DNA of 64,000 nt from Notospermus geniculatus. Lineage: Eukaryota > Nemertea > Pilidiophora > Heteronemertea > Lineidae. The translations under genes and the position numbers were made by a program. The stretch is from assembly GCA_002633025.1 (NCBI GenBank), contig NMRB01000208.1, positions 361,017 through 425,016 of the forward strand. The letters run 5' to 3'. Shown piece after piece: positions 62,001 through 63,384 of this stretch. The notes under the pieces were generated by a model, which was not told the origin of the DNA, searched no databases, and saw only the letters and a program-made list of their open reading frames with translations. Within the stretch, counting starts at the first letter, position 1. Every line of letters starts with the position of its first letter.

Positions 62001-63384
62001 TTTATGGCAGAGTTGCCCATATACTTAGAGAGCCAAATCCCACCCGGAGGACCAAGGGCACTACGATTGCCTATAGATTTCTATGGGTGAGTTGCCCATA
62101 TAGAGCCAGATCTCATGTGGAGCAGCGCCTTCAGAAATACAACAATTACATTCTTCCCTAATTTCGATTCTCAGTGTTTTTAGAGAAAAATTTATTCAGA
62201 ATTAACATTAAAGAAGTGGTTTAGTATAAAATAACCTGTTTTCTGTTAGCTTCTGTTGGCTTTTCATTCCTTGAGTTAGGGAGGATGTGGAAAATCGCTA
62301 TTTTTCTCCAGTTTTCTATATAAATTGCATGTAATCATGTTCTCATAAATCATTTCTCTTATCTGTTGACATTGTGTCATCCTAACTAGCCCCGGGCTGC
62401 TGTGTACATCCTGTACATGAGTGTATTGTAGAATCTTGGCTTGTTGGGATGACACAAAAATGTTGCATTTTCTCTCTTCTTACTCTTTGAATACTTCCTT
62501 GCTTTGAAATAACCAAATTTTTGTGATTGGCATTAATTTCCTAGATTATCAAATTTCATCAGACTGTGCATGCCTTTCTGCCCCTTAGTGGGCAGCACAC
62601 CAGGCTACAGACCTGTGATGGTGATATCGCACGCAATCTGATCGCCAGTGAGCGAAATCGGCTGTTGACACCTGGTGTGCGCTTGACAGCGTTGCATGGA
62701 ATCTTCTCACCAACAATGGTCGCCCAATATCAAAGATACGCTAACCGATATCTCCTAGTCTGCAGTGGCTGGCGAGAAGCTCAGTGGCAATCAGATCGCT
62801 TGTGATATCACCTGGTGAGCTGCCTGTGTTATGGTCCCTACCCGTACTTATGCATTTCAGAGCTGGGCCTGATCTCCATAGTTCTGACCTAAGTGAATAT
62901 TCATTGAACACTATAGGCCCATGGGCCTCTTCATTTGAAATATGCATTCGATGTAATAGTCAGCTGAAAACCTGATATAGGGGCCTCTTGTTGCAAACAA
63001 CTTGCATCTTGAAACAGTATAGGCCCATGGGCCTCCTCATTTGAAATGTGCGTCCGATGAAGTTGTCAGCTGAAAACCTGATATATGGGCCTCTTGTTGC
63101 AAAGAACTTCAGAATCTAACAGAGTCAATAAAGTACTTTAAAAGACACCCCGTCCTTGCACTGTTTGAGCCCGTGAAATTTGGCTTATTTCTGTCTTTTT
63201 CGTGTTTTGCAGTCGCGGATCGAAAAAAGAGAGGAACCCAAGTACCGCCGTGACCGTAGTCGTAAGCCCTTCTCCCAGAGCTAGTCGAGATCAGGATGTA
63301 TCGGGTGTGTCCATGTATGCTTTTAATGAAAATGGAGCATCGCCGTCACGGGAACGTCTCACACCTCATCTGCCTCATTTATGA
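4871..63384 (+). CDS. THSD7: THSD7-type multi-TSP1 transmembrane protein (whole gene, about 21 coding exons)
   Basis: Joined exons encode a signal peptide (residues 1 to ~23), about 22 thrombospondin type-1 units (~40-1390), an EGF-like cysteine cluster (~1391-1463), one transmembrane helix (~1470-1492) and a short cytoplasmic tail; about 1550 residues with the 63213 tail exon. Canonical WSxWxxC units alternate with 'YxWxxxxWxxC' units, the pattern of THSD7A/THSD7B, and order and junctions match that family, including the WCQRSDGI motif before the EGF-like part. Vertebrate THSD7A is a type I membrane protein linked to endothelial migration and is a podocyte antigen; a role in adhesion or guidance here is inference. 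Exon phases are compatible from exon 1 to exon 20. The tail and the duplicated EGF-like exon are uncertain. Whether it is 7A- or 7B-like cannot be decided; it may predate that split. Confidence 0.93.
5124..5291. mobile_element. Foldback element in intron 1
   Basis: Inverted arms TTAGAGGCCACCACCAG / CTAACAGGCGGCCCCTC with GCGGTCCTAAGACGTCAC mirrored near the right end. Homologous to 3151-3311. No ORF. Confidence 0.72.
5457..6144 (+). CDS. THSD7: Exon 2: TSP1-type units 1-4
   Basis: The largest exon (688 nt, residues 44-272), entered in phase 1 after TTTTTCAG and left in phase 2 at GTAAGT. It encodes AWGGCKSNFCGDGG, SWKITNWQEC, VSEFGPWSTC and LWKVGPWRRC units with the regularly spaced cysteines and CP..C turns of THSD7 repeats. 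The fourth unit contains a short basic stretch (KGKRHKHLTH) where vertebrate THSD7A has a much longer Lys/Arg-rich insertion. Antisense ORFs across this exon have no independent support. Confidence 0.95.
6320..6433. repeat. Foldback/hairpin element
   Basis: The left arm CCAGGGG...CATAAAACGTCTTAAGTGTAAA pairs with the right arm containing AACACTTAAGATGTTTTATG and ending GGCCCCTGG, around a ~15-base loop. Non-coding, MITE-like. Confidence 0.8.
7214..7312 (+). repeat. 40-bp tandem duplication plus CTGT microsatellite
   Basis: Two near-identical units (starting 7214 and 7254) ending in TCTGTCTGTTGTTGCAT, followed by (CTGT)n. Confidence 0.85.
7451..7708 (+). CDS. THSD7: Exon 3: TSP1-type unit 5
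   Basis: The acceptor TTTTTTACAG precedes 7451. Residues 273-358 include CVVSNWSPWHPVNRSC and RWRTRIVMVLP, then GAPCPVLEE, i.e. a WxxW TSP1 unit with its RxR layer. The donor GTGAGG follows the first two bases of a Thr codon (phase 2). A run of acidic residues (NTEEEAKE) precedes the closing LCKT. Confidence 0.93.
7871..7992 (+). CDS. THSD7: Exon 4: TSP1-type unit 6
   Basis: After TTTTTCAG, encodes YKWLSTEWSECEAQ...GCNVGLRHRRAICVRVN (residues 359-399), a complete non-canonical THSD7 unit. Leaves in phase 1 at GTAAGG. Only 162 bases of intron separate it from exon 3. Confidence 0.92.
7993..9698 (+). other. Intron 4 (1.7 kb)
   Basis: No additional exon or mobile element recognised apart from a short tandem array at 9013-9080. 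Confidence 0.7.
9013..9080 (+). repeat. 23-bp tandem repeat, 3 copies
   Basis: Three units of the form TCACATCCTGCAAGTTTGTAAA with minor changes. Confidence 0.85.
9699..9863 (+). CDS. THSD7: Exon 5: TSP1-type unit 7, first half
   Basis: The acceptor TTTTCCAG ends at 9698. Encodes DGTPVNSAHCN...CELACSQTCTVSSWSEWTACEPKKC (residues 400-454), closing the previous unit and opening a canonical WSEW unit. Ends in phase 1 at GTATGT within the loop after the WxxW helix. Confidence 0.93.
9864..14057 (+). other. Intron 5 (4.2 kb)
   Basis: Phases 1/1 and the protein sequence (RLVAIHRG-DRIRYRKI) join directly, so no exon is missing. Holds a CAGG-ended element at 13480-13653; otherwise no structure recognised. 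ORFs at 11913-12269 and 12283-12558 show no family signature. Confidence 0.75.
13480..13653. mobile_element. CAGG/GGATCC element, copy 1
   Basis: Ends CAGGGGCGGATCC and GGATCCGCGCCTG are inverted repeats. The interior (GAAATTCAC...AAATCTGT-type) matches copies at 33196, 41180, 43603 and 43841. Flanks are GTTTT and GTTTC, a near-match 5-bp duplication with one change. Confidence 0.75.
14058..14266 (+). CDS. THSD7: Exon 6: end of unit 7 and unit 8
   Basis: The acceptor TTTCCAG precedes 14058. Encodes DRIRYRKIESRP...ECPHLEESQPC, then YSWVIGDFGHCKPQ...CGMGFKHRPVHCYGYEE (residues 454-524). The eighth unit has Phe in place of the second Trp of the W-x-x-W region. Phase 0 exit at GTGCGT. Confidence 0.93.
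14802..15000 (+). CDS. THSD7: Exon 7: canonical TSP1 unit 9 with O-fucosylation motif
   Basis: After CTTACAG, residues 525-590 contain CVLSEWSAWTQCSKTCGS, with WSAW (C-mannosylation-type) and CSKTCG (O-fucosylation consensus CxxS/TCG), then RRYRTILAYP. The segment ENDCVLSEWSAW parallels vertebrate THSD7A 'PKDCVLSTWSTW'. Phase 1 exit at GTGAGA. Confidence 0.95.
15113..15305 (+). CDS. THSD7: Exon 8: end of unit 9 and unit 10
   Basis: After TTTCTCCAG, encodes GGRECPGKSRLVETQPC and YHWGVSPWEKC...CGSGSQMRQVLCYKGSK (residues 591-654). Phase 2 exit at GTAGGG. Intron 7 before it is only 112 bases. Confidence 0.93.
15356..15525. repeat. Foldback element in intron 8
   Basis: The left arm TTTCCACCAGCATATGGCGTC and the right arm GACGCCATATGCTGGTGGAA are near-perfect inverted repeats, with the pairing continuing inward (GATTCGAA..., AGTCAATG...). 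MITE-like. Confidence 0.85.
15528..15600 (+). repeat. tRNA-like SINE head
   Basis: B box GGTTCAAACC at 15573-15582 with an A-box-like GTAGAGTGTTCGGCTTTGG upstream. No tRNA cloverleaf is evident, so SINE-derived. Confidence 0.5.
15742..15893 (+). repeat. 20-bp minisatellite, about 8 copies
   Basis: Units of TGTGCTACTCCCATTGTGG with few substitutions, in intron 8. Confidence 0.95.
15987..16102 (+). CDS. THSD7: Exon 9: canonical TSP1 unit 11
   Basis: After TATTTCAG, residues 655-693 include CTAHCPVNCKMTKYSEWTSCPVTCMAG (positions 16033-16102), with Tyr replacing the first Trp. The CPVTC lacks the Gly of the O-fucose consensus. Phase 1 exit at GTAAGC. Confidence 0.93.
16369..16700 (+). repeat. 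~110-bp imperfect tandem repeat, 3 copies
   Basis: Units share AATGCTCCTC..GAGCTTTC, ATAGGATTTTCATTACTTGT and AGTGGGCTTT words. Confidence 0.8.
17450..17675. mobile_element. Foldback element, same family as 58340-58574
   Basis: Arms TATCACTCCAATAGAGCGCAGCACCTG and its mirrored right end (CAGGTGCTGTGCTCTTTTGGAGTGATA), then GTCACGACGTCCCG / CGGGACGTCGTGAC further in. Element size ~226 bp, no ORF. Confidence 0.85.
18014..18223 (+). CDS. THSD7: Exon 10: end of unit 11 and unit 12
   Basis: After TTTTTTGCAG, encodes QRYILQHAKFGGSPC and YRYRWEPTKWSGC...ECGNGVRTR (residues 694-763). Phase 1 exit at GTGGGT. Confidence 0.93.
18744..18953 (+). CDS. THSD7: Exon 11: canonical TSP1 unit 13
   Basis: After TTCCTTCCAG, residues 764-833 finish unit 12 (ALYCIRNAINSNENNT, with N-glycosylation-type NNT) and open LCDLSGWSDWSTCSRPC. 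Phase 1 exit at GTAAGT. Confidence 0.94.
19220..19546 (+). repeat. Dispersed repeat, two tandem copies in intron 11
   Basis: Two ~160-bp units (19220 and 19375 onwards) with GTGGAACCT, GTCCTTAATTGAGAGGTGTCC and TCCTCCTGGCA words. Related copies at 20800-20940 and 34025-34185. Confidence 0.8.
19583..19840 (+). CDS. THSD7: Exon 12: end of unit 13 and unit 14
   Basis: After GTATTTCAG, encodes the CPCxxY-type join (PCECPKYTVKPVGDWSDCILE) and GECGGGRRYRALMCKDDDG (residues 834-919). The GDWSDCIL stretch closely parallels THSD7A 'VGNWSDCILPEG', a strong orthology marker. Phase 1 exit at GTAAGT. Confidence 0.95.
19864..20010 (+). repeat. tRNA-derived SINE, family A
   Basis: Begins GTCAGAGTGGTGCAGTG with B-box-like GGTTGATTCC at 19913-19922. 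Ends near TTTCCTCCTGCTTTACATTAAC. Same layout as 56473-56640; reverse copies at 37568-37712 and 43001-43147. Confidence 0.7.
20436..20614 (+). CDS. THSD7: Exon 13: canonical TSP1 unit 15 with O-fucosylation motif
   Basis: The acceptor TTCTGTTCTAG ends at 20435; the CAG eight bases later would break frame. Encodes VFQEEVCVFNCHKDCAMSK (then WTQWTACTATCGCG), residues 920-979. CTATCG fits CxxTCG. Phase 0 exit (AAACAG/GTATGA). Confidence 0.93.
20800..20940 (+). repeat. Dispersed GTCCTTAATGAGAGGTGTCC repeat copy
   Basis: Shares AGAGGTGTCCTTATTACAGA and the GTCCATCTGGTACAG tail with 19220-19546. Confidence 0.65.
21252..21551 (+). CDS. THSD7: Exon 14: unit 16 and start of unit 17
   Basis: After TTCTTCGCAG, a 300-nt phase 0-0 exon (residues 980-1079): EIETRPCCKESC, YKWIVEAWSPC...CGPGTQERQVRC, then CPGDCIVTQWSAWSVCPQ. 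Being an exact multiple of three, its skipping would keep frame but break two units. Confidence 0.94.
21645..21907. mobile_element. CAGGG-ended non-autonomous element with 5-bp TSD (AAAAC)
   Basis: 16-bp inverted termini CAGGGATGTAGCTAGC / GCTAGCTACGCCCCTG, flanked on both sides by AAAAC (21640-21644 and 21908-21912). Interior with G and C tracts, no ORF. Lies 44 bases before exon 15. Confidence 0.88.
21951..22211 (+). CDS. THSD7: Exon 15: end of unit 17 and unit 18
   Basis: After CCATTTTCAG, phase 0-0 exon of 87 codons (residues 1080-1166): PCDILQSRTRHRAILQRP, then YTWKFTPWSSCLLPG...CGDGKKLRHRQC. Donor GTGAGT. Confidence 0.94.
22459..22722 (+). CDS. THSD7: Exon 16: canonical TSP1 unit 19 and start of unit 20
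   Basis: After ATTTTTCAG, phase 0-0 exon of 88 codons (residues 1167-1254): CDIDCVVSHWSEWTKCDRDCG, RRWRSILLKPEG, then YKWDVSPWSDC. The position of the O-fucosylated Thr/Ser is Asp here (CDRDCG). Donor GTATGT. Confidence 0.95.
23322..23538 (+). CDS. THSD7: Exon 17: end of unit 20 and start of unit 21
   Basis: After GTCTTTTTAG, residues 1255-1326: CGGGMRYRNITCRQDDDKEV, with NIT sequon, and CPGDCVMSRWSRWGEC. Phase 1 exit at GTAAGT. Confidence 0.94.
23721..23912 (+). CDS. THSD7: Exon 18: end of unit 21 and WCQRSDGI unit 22
   Basis: After CCTTTCAG, residues 1327-1390: LQTRSRAILSFP, CKEGECYTYKWHVSAWKNN, then WCQRSDGIRAEG. The WCQRSDGI motif is a hallmark of the last THSD7 unit before the EGF-like region. 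Phase 1 exit at GTAGGG, into a 21.8 kb intron. Confidence 0.95.
23969..24078. repeat. Near-perfect foldback (AGGCCTTGTC arms)
   Basis: Left arm AGGCCTTGTCTTTTAAGGCG plus GTGCTAAAAAGTG and the exact mirrored right arm ending GACAAGGCCT, with further pairing of GCGCCTCG/CGAGGC around a short AGAATTTCT-centred loop. Confidence 0.9.
25471..25686 (-). repeat. Dispersed GC-rich repeat, copy 2
   Basis: Reverse complement of 1400-1604, with GCTCGCGCCCCCTGCGTGCC and GAGGAGCTCAACTGA shared. The word GAACAGCTCTCCTT is tandemly doubled here. Confidence 0.75.
26040..27045 (+). repeat. Composite repeat with ~125-bp tandem monomers and an (ACG)n tail
   Basis: Four monomers (about 26060, 26195, 26335, 26490) share GGTTACGCCACCTGGCGGCC, ATATTGGATG, TCGGGCCGAAACTT and AGGTCATCTGCAGG. 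They are followed by unrelated sequence, a GGACGACGACGACG tract (26965-27005) and ATAGCTCACCCCAGTGAGCT at 27020-27039. No ORF of note. Confidence 0.8.
27455..27630. repeat. Degenerate CGTAAGTTACGCGTAAC array
   Basis: Repeated CGTAACTC / GTTACGCGTAA words on both strands over ~175 bp. The flanks also mirror each other (TACAGTACAGGTCACAATTGACATCCCTA at 27423-27451 against its complement near 27637-27668), so this is a foldback with an internal array. Confidence 0.7.
28100..28795 (-). repeat. ~25-30-bp minisatellite with TTCAAGCTTGAAGATTGAAGTC units
   Basis: More than 20 units each centred on the palindrome TTCAAGCTTGAA followed by GATTGAARTC. Spacing is irregular (about 25-33 bp), which rules out a CRISPR-like array. 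ORFs here are repeat artefacts. Confidence 0.95.
30171..30321. repeat. Foldback element with GCCATACACG arms
   Basis: GCCGGCCATACACGATCAATATTATTGCACAATAT at the left pairs with ATATTGTGCAATAATATTGAACGTGTATGGGTGGC at the right (positions 30171-30205 and 30286-30320). Similar arm start to 54911-55062. Confidence 0.85.
31087..31410. repeat. Duplicated foldback unit with GCATGCTGGTTGGC hairpins
   Basis: Two tandem units (about 31087 and 31257) both start GTTTTCTGACGT.ACAAATACGCTG and carry GCGTGCATGCTGGTT paired with AACCAGCATGCA. AATGTCATGACGT-type words recur. Confidence 0.75.
33196..33350. mobile_element. CAGG/GGATCC element with 5-bp TSD (AGGGT)
   Basis: Ends CAGGCGTGGATCC and GGATCCACCCCTG, flanked by AGGGT at 33191-33195 and 33351-33355. 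Interior TTTTTGGCCAATAAATCTGT shared with the family. 155 bp, no ORF. Confidence 0.9.
33891..34011. repeat. Foldback element (AGGGTCGTATTTTAGAA arms)
   Basis: AGGGTCGTATTTTAGAATGTTCCTTA pairs with TAAGGAACGTTCTAAAATACGGCCCT; pairing continues with AAGGTCGACCTT against AAGGTGGACCTT. A short ACCATCAAGAAC loop separates the arms. Confidence 0.88.
34025..34185. repeat. Dispersed GAGGTGTCC-type repeat copy
   Basis: Reverse-oriented relative of 19220-19546 (GACCTCTGTAATCAGGACACC). Confidence 0.55.
34733..34945 (+). repeat. ~28-bp minisatellite (CCAGAGCTGCAGGGCAGGG)
   Basis: About eight units with GAGCTGCAGGGCAGGGC and GGGGGAAGCC words. The proline/leucine/serine-rich antisense ORFs over it are repeat-derived. 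Confidence 0.93.
35445..35681. mobile_element. CAGGG/GGATCC element with 5-bp TSD (GCGAG)
   Basis: Ends CAGGGTCGGATCC and GGATCCGGGCCTG, flanked by GCGAG at 35440-35444 and 35682-35686. Internal TAGGGGGCGTATGCCCCC. 237 bp, no ORF. Confidence 0.9.
36140..36600 (+). repeat. 21-24-bp minisatellite (AACAATCTGCAAACAGCAAC), about 20 copies
   Basis: Units of CAGCARMAAYAACAATCTGCAAA. A single N at 36435 lies inside, indicating a consensus or join uncertainty. Long cysteine/leucine ORFs in three antisense frames arise because unit lengths are multiples of three. Confidence 0.95.
37373..37486. mobile_element. CAGGGTTTCCGCCAG element with 5-bp TSD (CTTGT)
   Basis: 114-bp element with exact 15-bp inverted termini CAGGGTTTCCGCCAG / CTGGCGGAAACCCTG, flanked by CTTGT on both sides (37368-37372, 37487-37491). 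Internal GGGTAAAATGGGTAAAA. Short relative of 4025-4331. Confidence 0.93.
37568..37712 (-). repeat. tRNA-derived SINE, family A, reverse copy
   Basis: Reverse complement carries a TGCCAGAGTGGCATAGTGG head, B-box-like GGTTCGACCTCC, and the tail GGTTTCCTCCTGCT. Matches 56473-56640 and 43001-43147. Confidence 0.8.
38283..38945 (+). repeat. GC-rich cassette repeat, left copy (M0-D-M1-D-M2)
   Basis: Consists of module M0 (38283-38470), delimiter TGCGGATGTCAGGTC (38474-38488), module M1 (38489-38643), delimiter TGCGGATATCAGGTC (38685-38699), and module M2 (38701-38845). It ends with AAGTTCAACATGTTGAACTT, a perfect 20-bp palindrome (38873-38892). GATTACGCCCGTCGGGAT (38641-38658) recurs inverted at 38914-38931. 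GC-richer than its surroundings; no convincing ORF. Confidence 0.8.
39131..39610 (-). repeat. GC-rich cassette repeat, right inverted copy (M0-D-M2-D-M1 on - strand)
   Basis: In reverse complement: M0 (39610-39471), delimiter (39470-39456), M2 (39455-39302), delimiter (39301-39287), M1 (39286-39131). Modules match the left copy but M1 and M2 have exchanged order relative to M0. Confidence 0.8.
41180..41341. mobile_element. CAGG/GGATCC element, 5-7-bp TSD (TTGTC)
   Basis: Starts CAGGTGCAGATCC and ends GGATCCGCCCCT with the terminal G eroded. TTGTC flanks both sides (41175-41179, 41342-41346). Interior matches 43603-43773 closely. Confidence 0.8.
42533..42976. repeat. Foldback element (AAGGGCTGTTTTGATGGG arms)
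   Basis: The left end AAAGGGCTGTTTTGATGGGTG and the right end CCCGTCAAAACGGCCCTTAA are inverted repeats. Internal TCGCTG/CAGCGA words abound. ~440 bp, no significant ORF. Confidence 0.75.
43001..43147 (-). repeat. tRNA-derived SINE, family A, reverse copy
   Basis: Starts AGGAGGAAACCAGAGTAGC and contains GAACCCAGAACCTCAGCGG then ACTGCGCTGCTCC; aligns with 37568-37712. Confidence 0.8.
43603..43773. mobile_element. CAGG/GGATCC element with 8-bp flanking direct repeat
   Basis: Ends CAGGCGCGGATCC / GGATCCGCCCCTG. TCCAAAAG occurs directly on both sides (43595-43602, 43774-43781), longer than the 5 bp at other copies; the extra matches may be chance or indicate an 8-bp (hAT-like) duplication. Confidence 0.85.
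43841..43992. mobile_element. CAGG/GGATCC element, edge of the duplicated segment
   Basis: CAGGCACGGATCC...GGATCTGCTCCTG. The second copy of the segment (from 48855) starts inside this element immediately after the N gap. Confidence 0.75.
44590..44945 (+). repeat. 15/30-bp tandem array (ACAAAATGGCTATTG), copy A
   Basis: About 23 half-units alternating ATGGCTATTGACAAA and ATAGCTATAGACAAA. Open in several frames on both strands (IDKMAIDK; LSIAILSI), as expected for a unit divisible by three; not considered coding. Confidence 0.95.
45738..45956 (+). CDS. THSD7: Exon 19, copy A: EGF-like juxtamembrane exon
   Basis: After CTTTCCAG, 219 nt, phase 1 in and phase 1 out (GTAAGT). Encodes GGCVEALKPP, CTPECSIPNTYCHDINECRC, LEGFEAILDSQG, AVRDCNMTLNAS, ending AIYYP (residues 1391-1463). 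Six-plus cysteines in EGF-like spacing match the vertebrate THSD7A segment after the last TSP1 unit; NMT is a glycosylation sequon. Differs from copy B by one residue (Ile here, Val there). Confidence 0.9.
47200..47345 (+). repeat. ~51-bp minisatellite, 3 copies (copy A)
   Basis: GCTAGAGGC.ACTGAGGC.GCGG units ending GGGGGCGTCTCCAAGG..CCAACGG. Copy B has a single unit at about 52300-52350. Confidence 0.9.
47399..47765. mobile_element. Two adjacent foldback units (TAGAGGTTCTTCAC and TAGAGGCTATGCAC arms)
   Basis: First unit: TAGAGGTTCTTCAC...GTGAAGAACCTCTA (47400-47590). Second: TAGAGGCTATGCAC...GTGCATAGCCTCTA (47588-47762). Both are rich in TGACGTCA and GCCATGTTGG/CCAATATGG words. Non-autonomous, no ORF. 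Confidence 0.85.
48122..48370. mobile_element. Foldback element (AAGCCTAGTTCATACTTCGA arms), copy A
   Basis: Left AAAGCCTAGTTCATACTTCG and right CGAAGTATAAATTAGGCTT form inverted ends; internal CGACGCACG/ CGTCGG mirrored. Copy B at 53301-53549. Confidence 0.8.
48476..48854. other. Assembly gap (379 N)
   Basis: Unknown bases. Sequence on the left is the end of duplicated copy A and sequence on the right is the beginning of copy B. Any ORF drawn across it is meaningless. Confidence 1.
49525..50070 (+). repeat. 15/30-bp tandem array, copy B (expanded)
   Basis: Same ACAAAATGGCTATTG units as 44590-44945 but ~190 bp longer, interrupted by ACTAGTTAAAATGGC variants (49580, 49850, 49965). Allele-like length difference. 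Confidence 0.95.
50856..51074 (+). CDS. THSD7: Exon 19, copy B: EGF-like juxtamembrane exon
   Basis: Identical in length, acceptor (TTTTTTCCAG) and donor (GTAAGT) to copy A, with two base differences: one Ile to Val, one silent. Either copy joins exon 18 to exon 20 in frame; including both would also keep frame and add 73 residues. Given the N gap at the duplication junction, it is probably the same exon from the other haplotype. Confidence 0.75.
52410..52945. mobile_element. Three adjacent foldback units in copy B
   Basis: Units at ~52410-52567 (absent from copy A), ~52562-52773 and ~52770-52944. Ends ATAGAGG...CCTCTATAG type, as at 47399-47765. Confidence 0.8.
53301..53549. mobile_element. 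Foldback element (AAGCCTAGTTCATACTTCGA arms), copy B
   Basis: Counterpart of 48122-48370, nearly identical. Confidence 0.8.
53699..54009. mobile_element. Foldback element (TTTCCACT arms)
   Basis: The left half CATTTCCACTACCGCGGATTCC and the right half GCGGCAGAATCCGCTACTAGTAGAAAC mirror each other, as do GCGGTGCAGTTTTCACA and TGTGAAAACTGC. Related to 57186-57386. An internal second foldback starts near 53812. Confidence 0.75.
54113..54208 (+). repeat. 30-bp tandem repeat, 3 copies
   Basis: AAGGCGGTGAGGAAGTATGAATC plus .GGCCTTA units; the sequence resembles the end of the AAGCC..TTCATAC foldback elements, so it may be an amplified terminus. Confidence 0.9.
54911..55062. repeat. Foldback element (GTACACGATCAAATTTTTCATCC arms)
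   Basis: Left CCTGCTGTACACGATCAAAT...CATCCAATTTT and right AAAATTGGATGAAAAATTTG...TTGTACAACGGGC are inverted repeats. Confidence 0.85.
55344..55434 (+). CDS. THSD7: Exon 20: transmembrane exon
   Basis: After TTATTTCAG. Two bases complete a Gln codon, then DDVTNFWMYAVIGAGSAFII and FVAIALYTM (residues 1464-1493): an uncharged span of ~23 residues from Phe1470, bounded outside by Asp-Asp. Leaves with TG of a Cys codon (phase 2) at GTGAGT. The same position in vertebrate THSD7A holds 'KTWVYGVAAGAFVLLIF...YLAC'. Confidence 0.93.
55859..55980. repeat. 122-base near-perfect palindrome (hairpin)
   Basis: Arms TAGTGAGCTTTCGCAAGC / GCTTGCGAAAGCTCACTA continue through CCCGGTTAGGCC and ACGACAACGTTTATCTATTG to a central TGGGTATACCCA with virtually no loop; only a handful of mismatches. 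Directly abuts the next element at 55983. Confidence 0.95.
55983..56377. mobile_element. MITE with AGCCGTACTTACACTAC ends, TA target
   Basis: Left AGCCGTACTTACACTAC, right GTAGTGTAAGTACGGCT; a TA is present at each boundary. Interior repeats AGTCCGGACTT-type palindromic words. ~395 bp, non-coding. Confidence 0.87.
56473..56640 (+). repeat. tRNA-derived SINE, family A
   Basis: Head GCTGTCAGAGTGGTACAGTGG, B box GGGTTCAATTCCC at 56528-56540, middle GAGTGACTCTCTTTGACAG, tail GGTTTCCTCCTGCC then an AATAAATTCACCCAATGTTAT end. Confidence 0.82.
56654..56947 (+). repeat. tRNA-derived SINE, family B
   Basis: A-box-like GGTGGTGTAGTGGTTCAGG and B box GGTTCGAATCC (56706-56716) in tRNA spacing, followed by a ~200-bp body and an AACTTTAACTTTAACTTTTAT tail. 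Inserted directly behind the family A SINE. Confidence 0.88.
57186..57386. mobile_element. Foldback MITE with TTAA boundaries
   Basis: TTAAGCCCCGTTCCCACT at the left and AGTGGAAACGGGGCTTAA at the right. Inner arms TGGTTTGCAGTGAGCAGTGC / GCACTGCTCGCTGCAAACTGC-like also pair. TTAA at both ends is typical of piggyBac-type targets, though it is also part of the palindrome. Confidence 0.82.
58078..58193 (+). CDS. THSD7: Candidate alternative cytoplasmic-tail exon 21
   Basis: TTGCATGCAG precedes; spliced from exon 20 it gives Cys then RHFEKERRQQQMSCVEQQ, SDSNPSTGLTNNTQQSHSKK, a hydrophilic, basic juxtamembrane start as expected for a tail. Donor GTAGCC is weak. Length 116 nt shifts the frame of exon 23, so its use changes the C-terminus. 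No known motif. Confidence 0.5.
58340..58574. mobile_element. Foldback element, same family as 17450-17675
   Basis: ATATCACTCCAAAAGAGCGC plus AGCACCTGACGGGTCC at the left, mirrored at the right end. CACGTCATTTC/GAAATGACGTG inner arms. No ORF. Confidence 0.88.
59146..59333 (+). repeat. ~35-bp tandem repeat, 5 copies
   Basis: Units AGTCCTCAATTTGCAGTTGA plus CCTGAACACTTGTA. Confidence 0.92.
59768..59893. repeat. Foldback element (GGCTGATATTTATAAAAGC arms)
   Basis: Left GGGCTGATATTTATAAAAGC and AGCAAATGCTTTT mirrored by AAAAGCATTTGCT and TTTTATGAATACCAGCC at the right. Confidence 0.82.
60359..60399 (+). CDS. THSD7: Candidate alternative cytoplasmic-tail micro-exon 22
   Basis: Polypyrimidine tract TTATTTTTGCACTTTCAAG precedes and a consensus GTAAGT follows. 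From exon 20 it reads C-RSDLSSSSTPHDP (Ser-rich); after exon 21 it reads VGLTSVHPLHPMTP. 41 nt, so it too changes the frame of exon 23. Support is splice-site quality only. Confidence 0.35.
61925..62129. repeat. Foldback element (GGCGCTACTCCACATGAGA arms)
   Basis: Left GGGCGCTACTCCACATGAGA and right TCTCATGTGGAGCAGCGCC, with repeated GAGTTG.C..ATGGGCAA words within. Partial relatives near 13375-13455, 34484-34620 and 37040-37170. Confidence 0.78.
62600..62830. repeat. Foldback element (GGTGATATCRCA arms)
   Basis: GGTGATATCGCACGCAATCTGATCGCCAGTGAGC (62610-62643) mirrors GCTCAGTGGCAATCAGATCGCTTGTGATATCACC (62780-62813). Confidence 0.75.
62911..63110 (+). repeat. ~105-bp tandem duplication before the last exon
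   Basis: Two units beginning TATAGGCCCATGGGCCTC, each ending GGGCCTCTTGTTGCAAA. Confidence 0.92.
63213..63384 (+). CDS. THSD7: Exon 23: terminal coding exon (cytoplasmic tail)
   Basis: Strong acceptor (TTCTGTCTTTTTCGTGTTTTGCAG ends at 63212). Spliced directly to exon 20 it encodes CRGSKKERNPSTAVTVVV, SPSPRASRDQDVSGVSMYAF, NENGASPSRERLTPHLPHL, stop at 63382. This is the longest of the three frames, has a basic stop-transfer start and gives a ~57-residue tail close in length to vertebrate THSD7A. In the frame after exons 21+22 the stop is at 63282; in the third frame, at 63251. Confidence 0.72.

Larger units (their letters stand above)
55435..63212 (+). other. Tail-region introns (7.8 kb)
   Basis: Includes two candidate tail exons (58078-58193, 60359-60399), SINEs, foldbacks and tandem repeats listed separately. 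Stretches 57400-57950, 58600-59140 and 60430-61900 show no recognisable structure. Confidence 0.6.
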
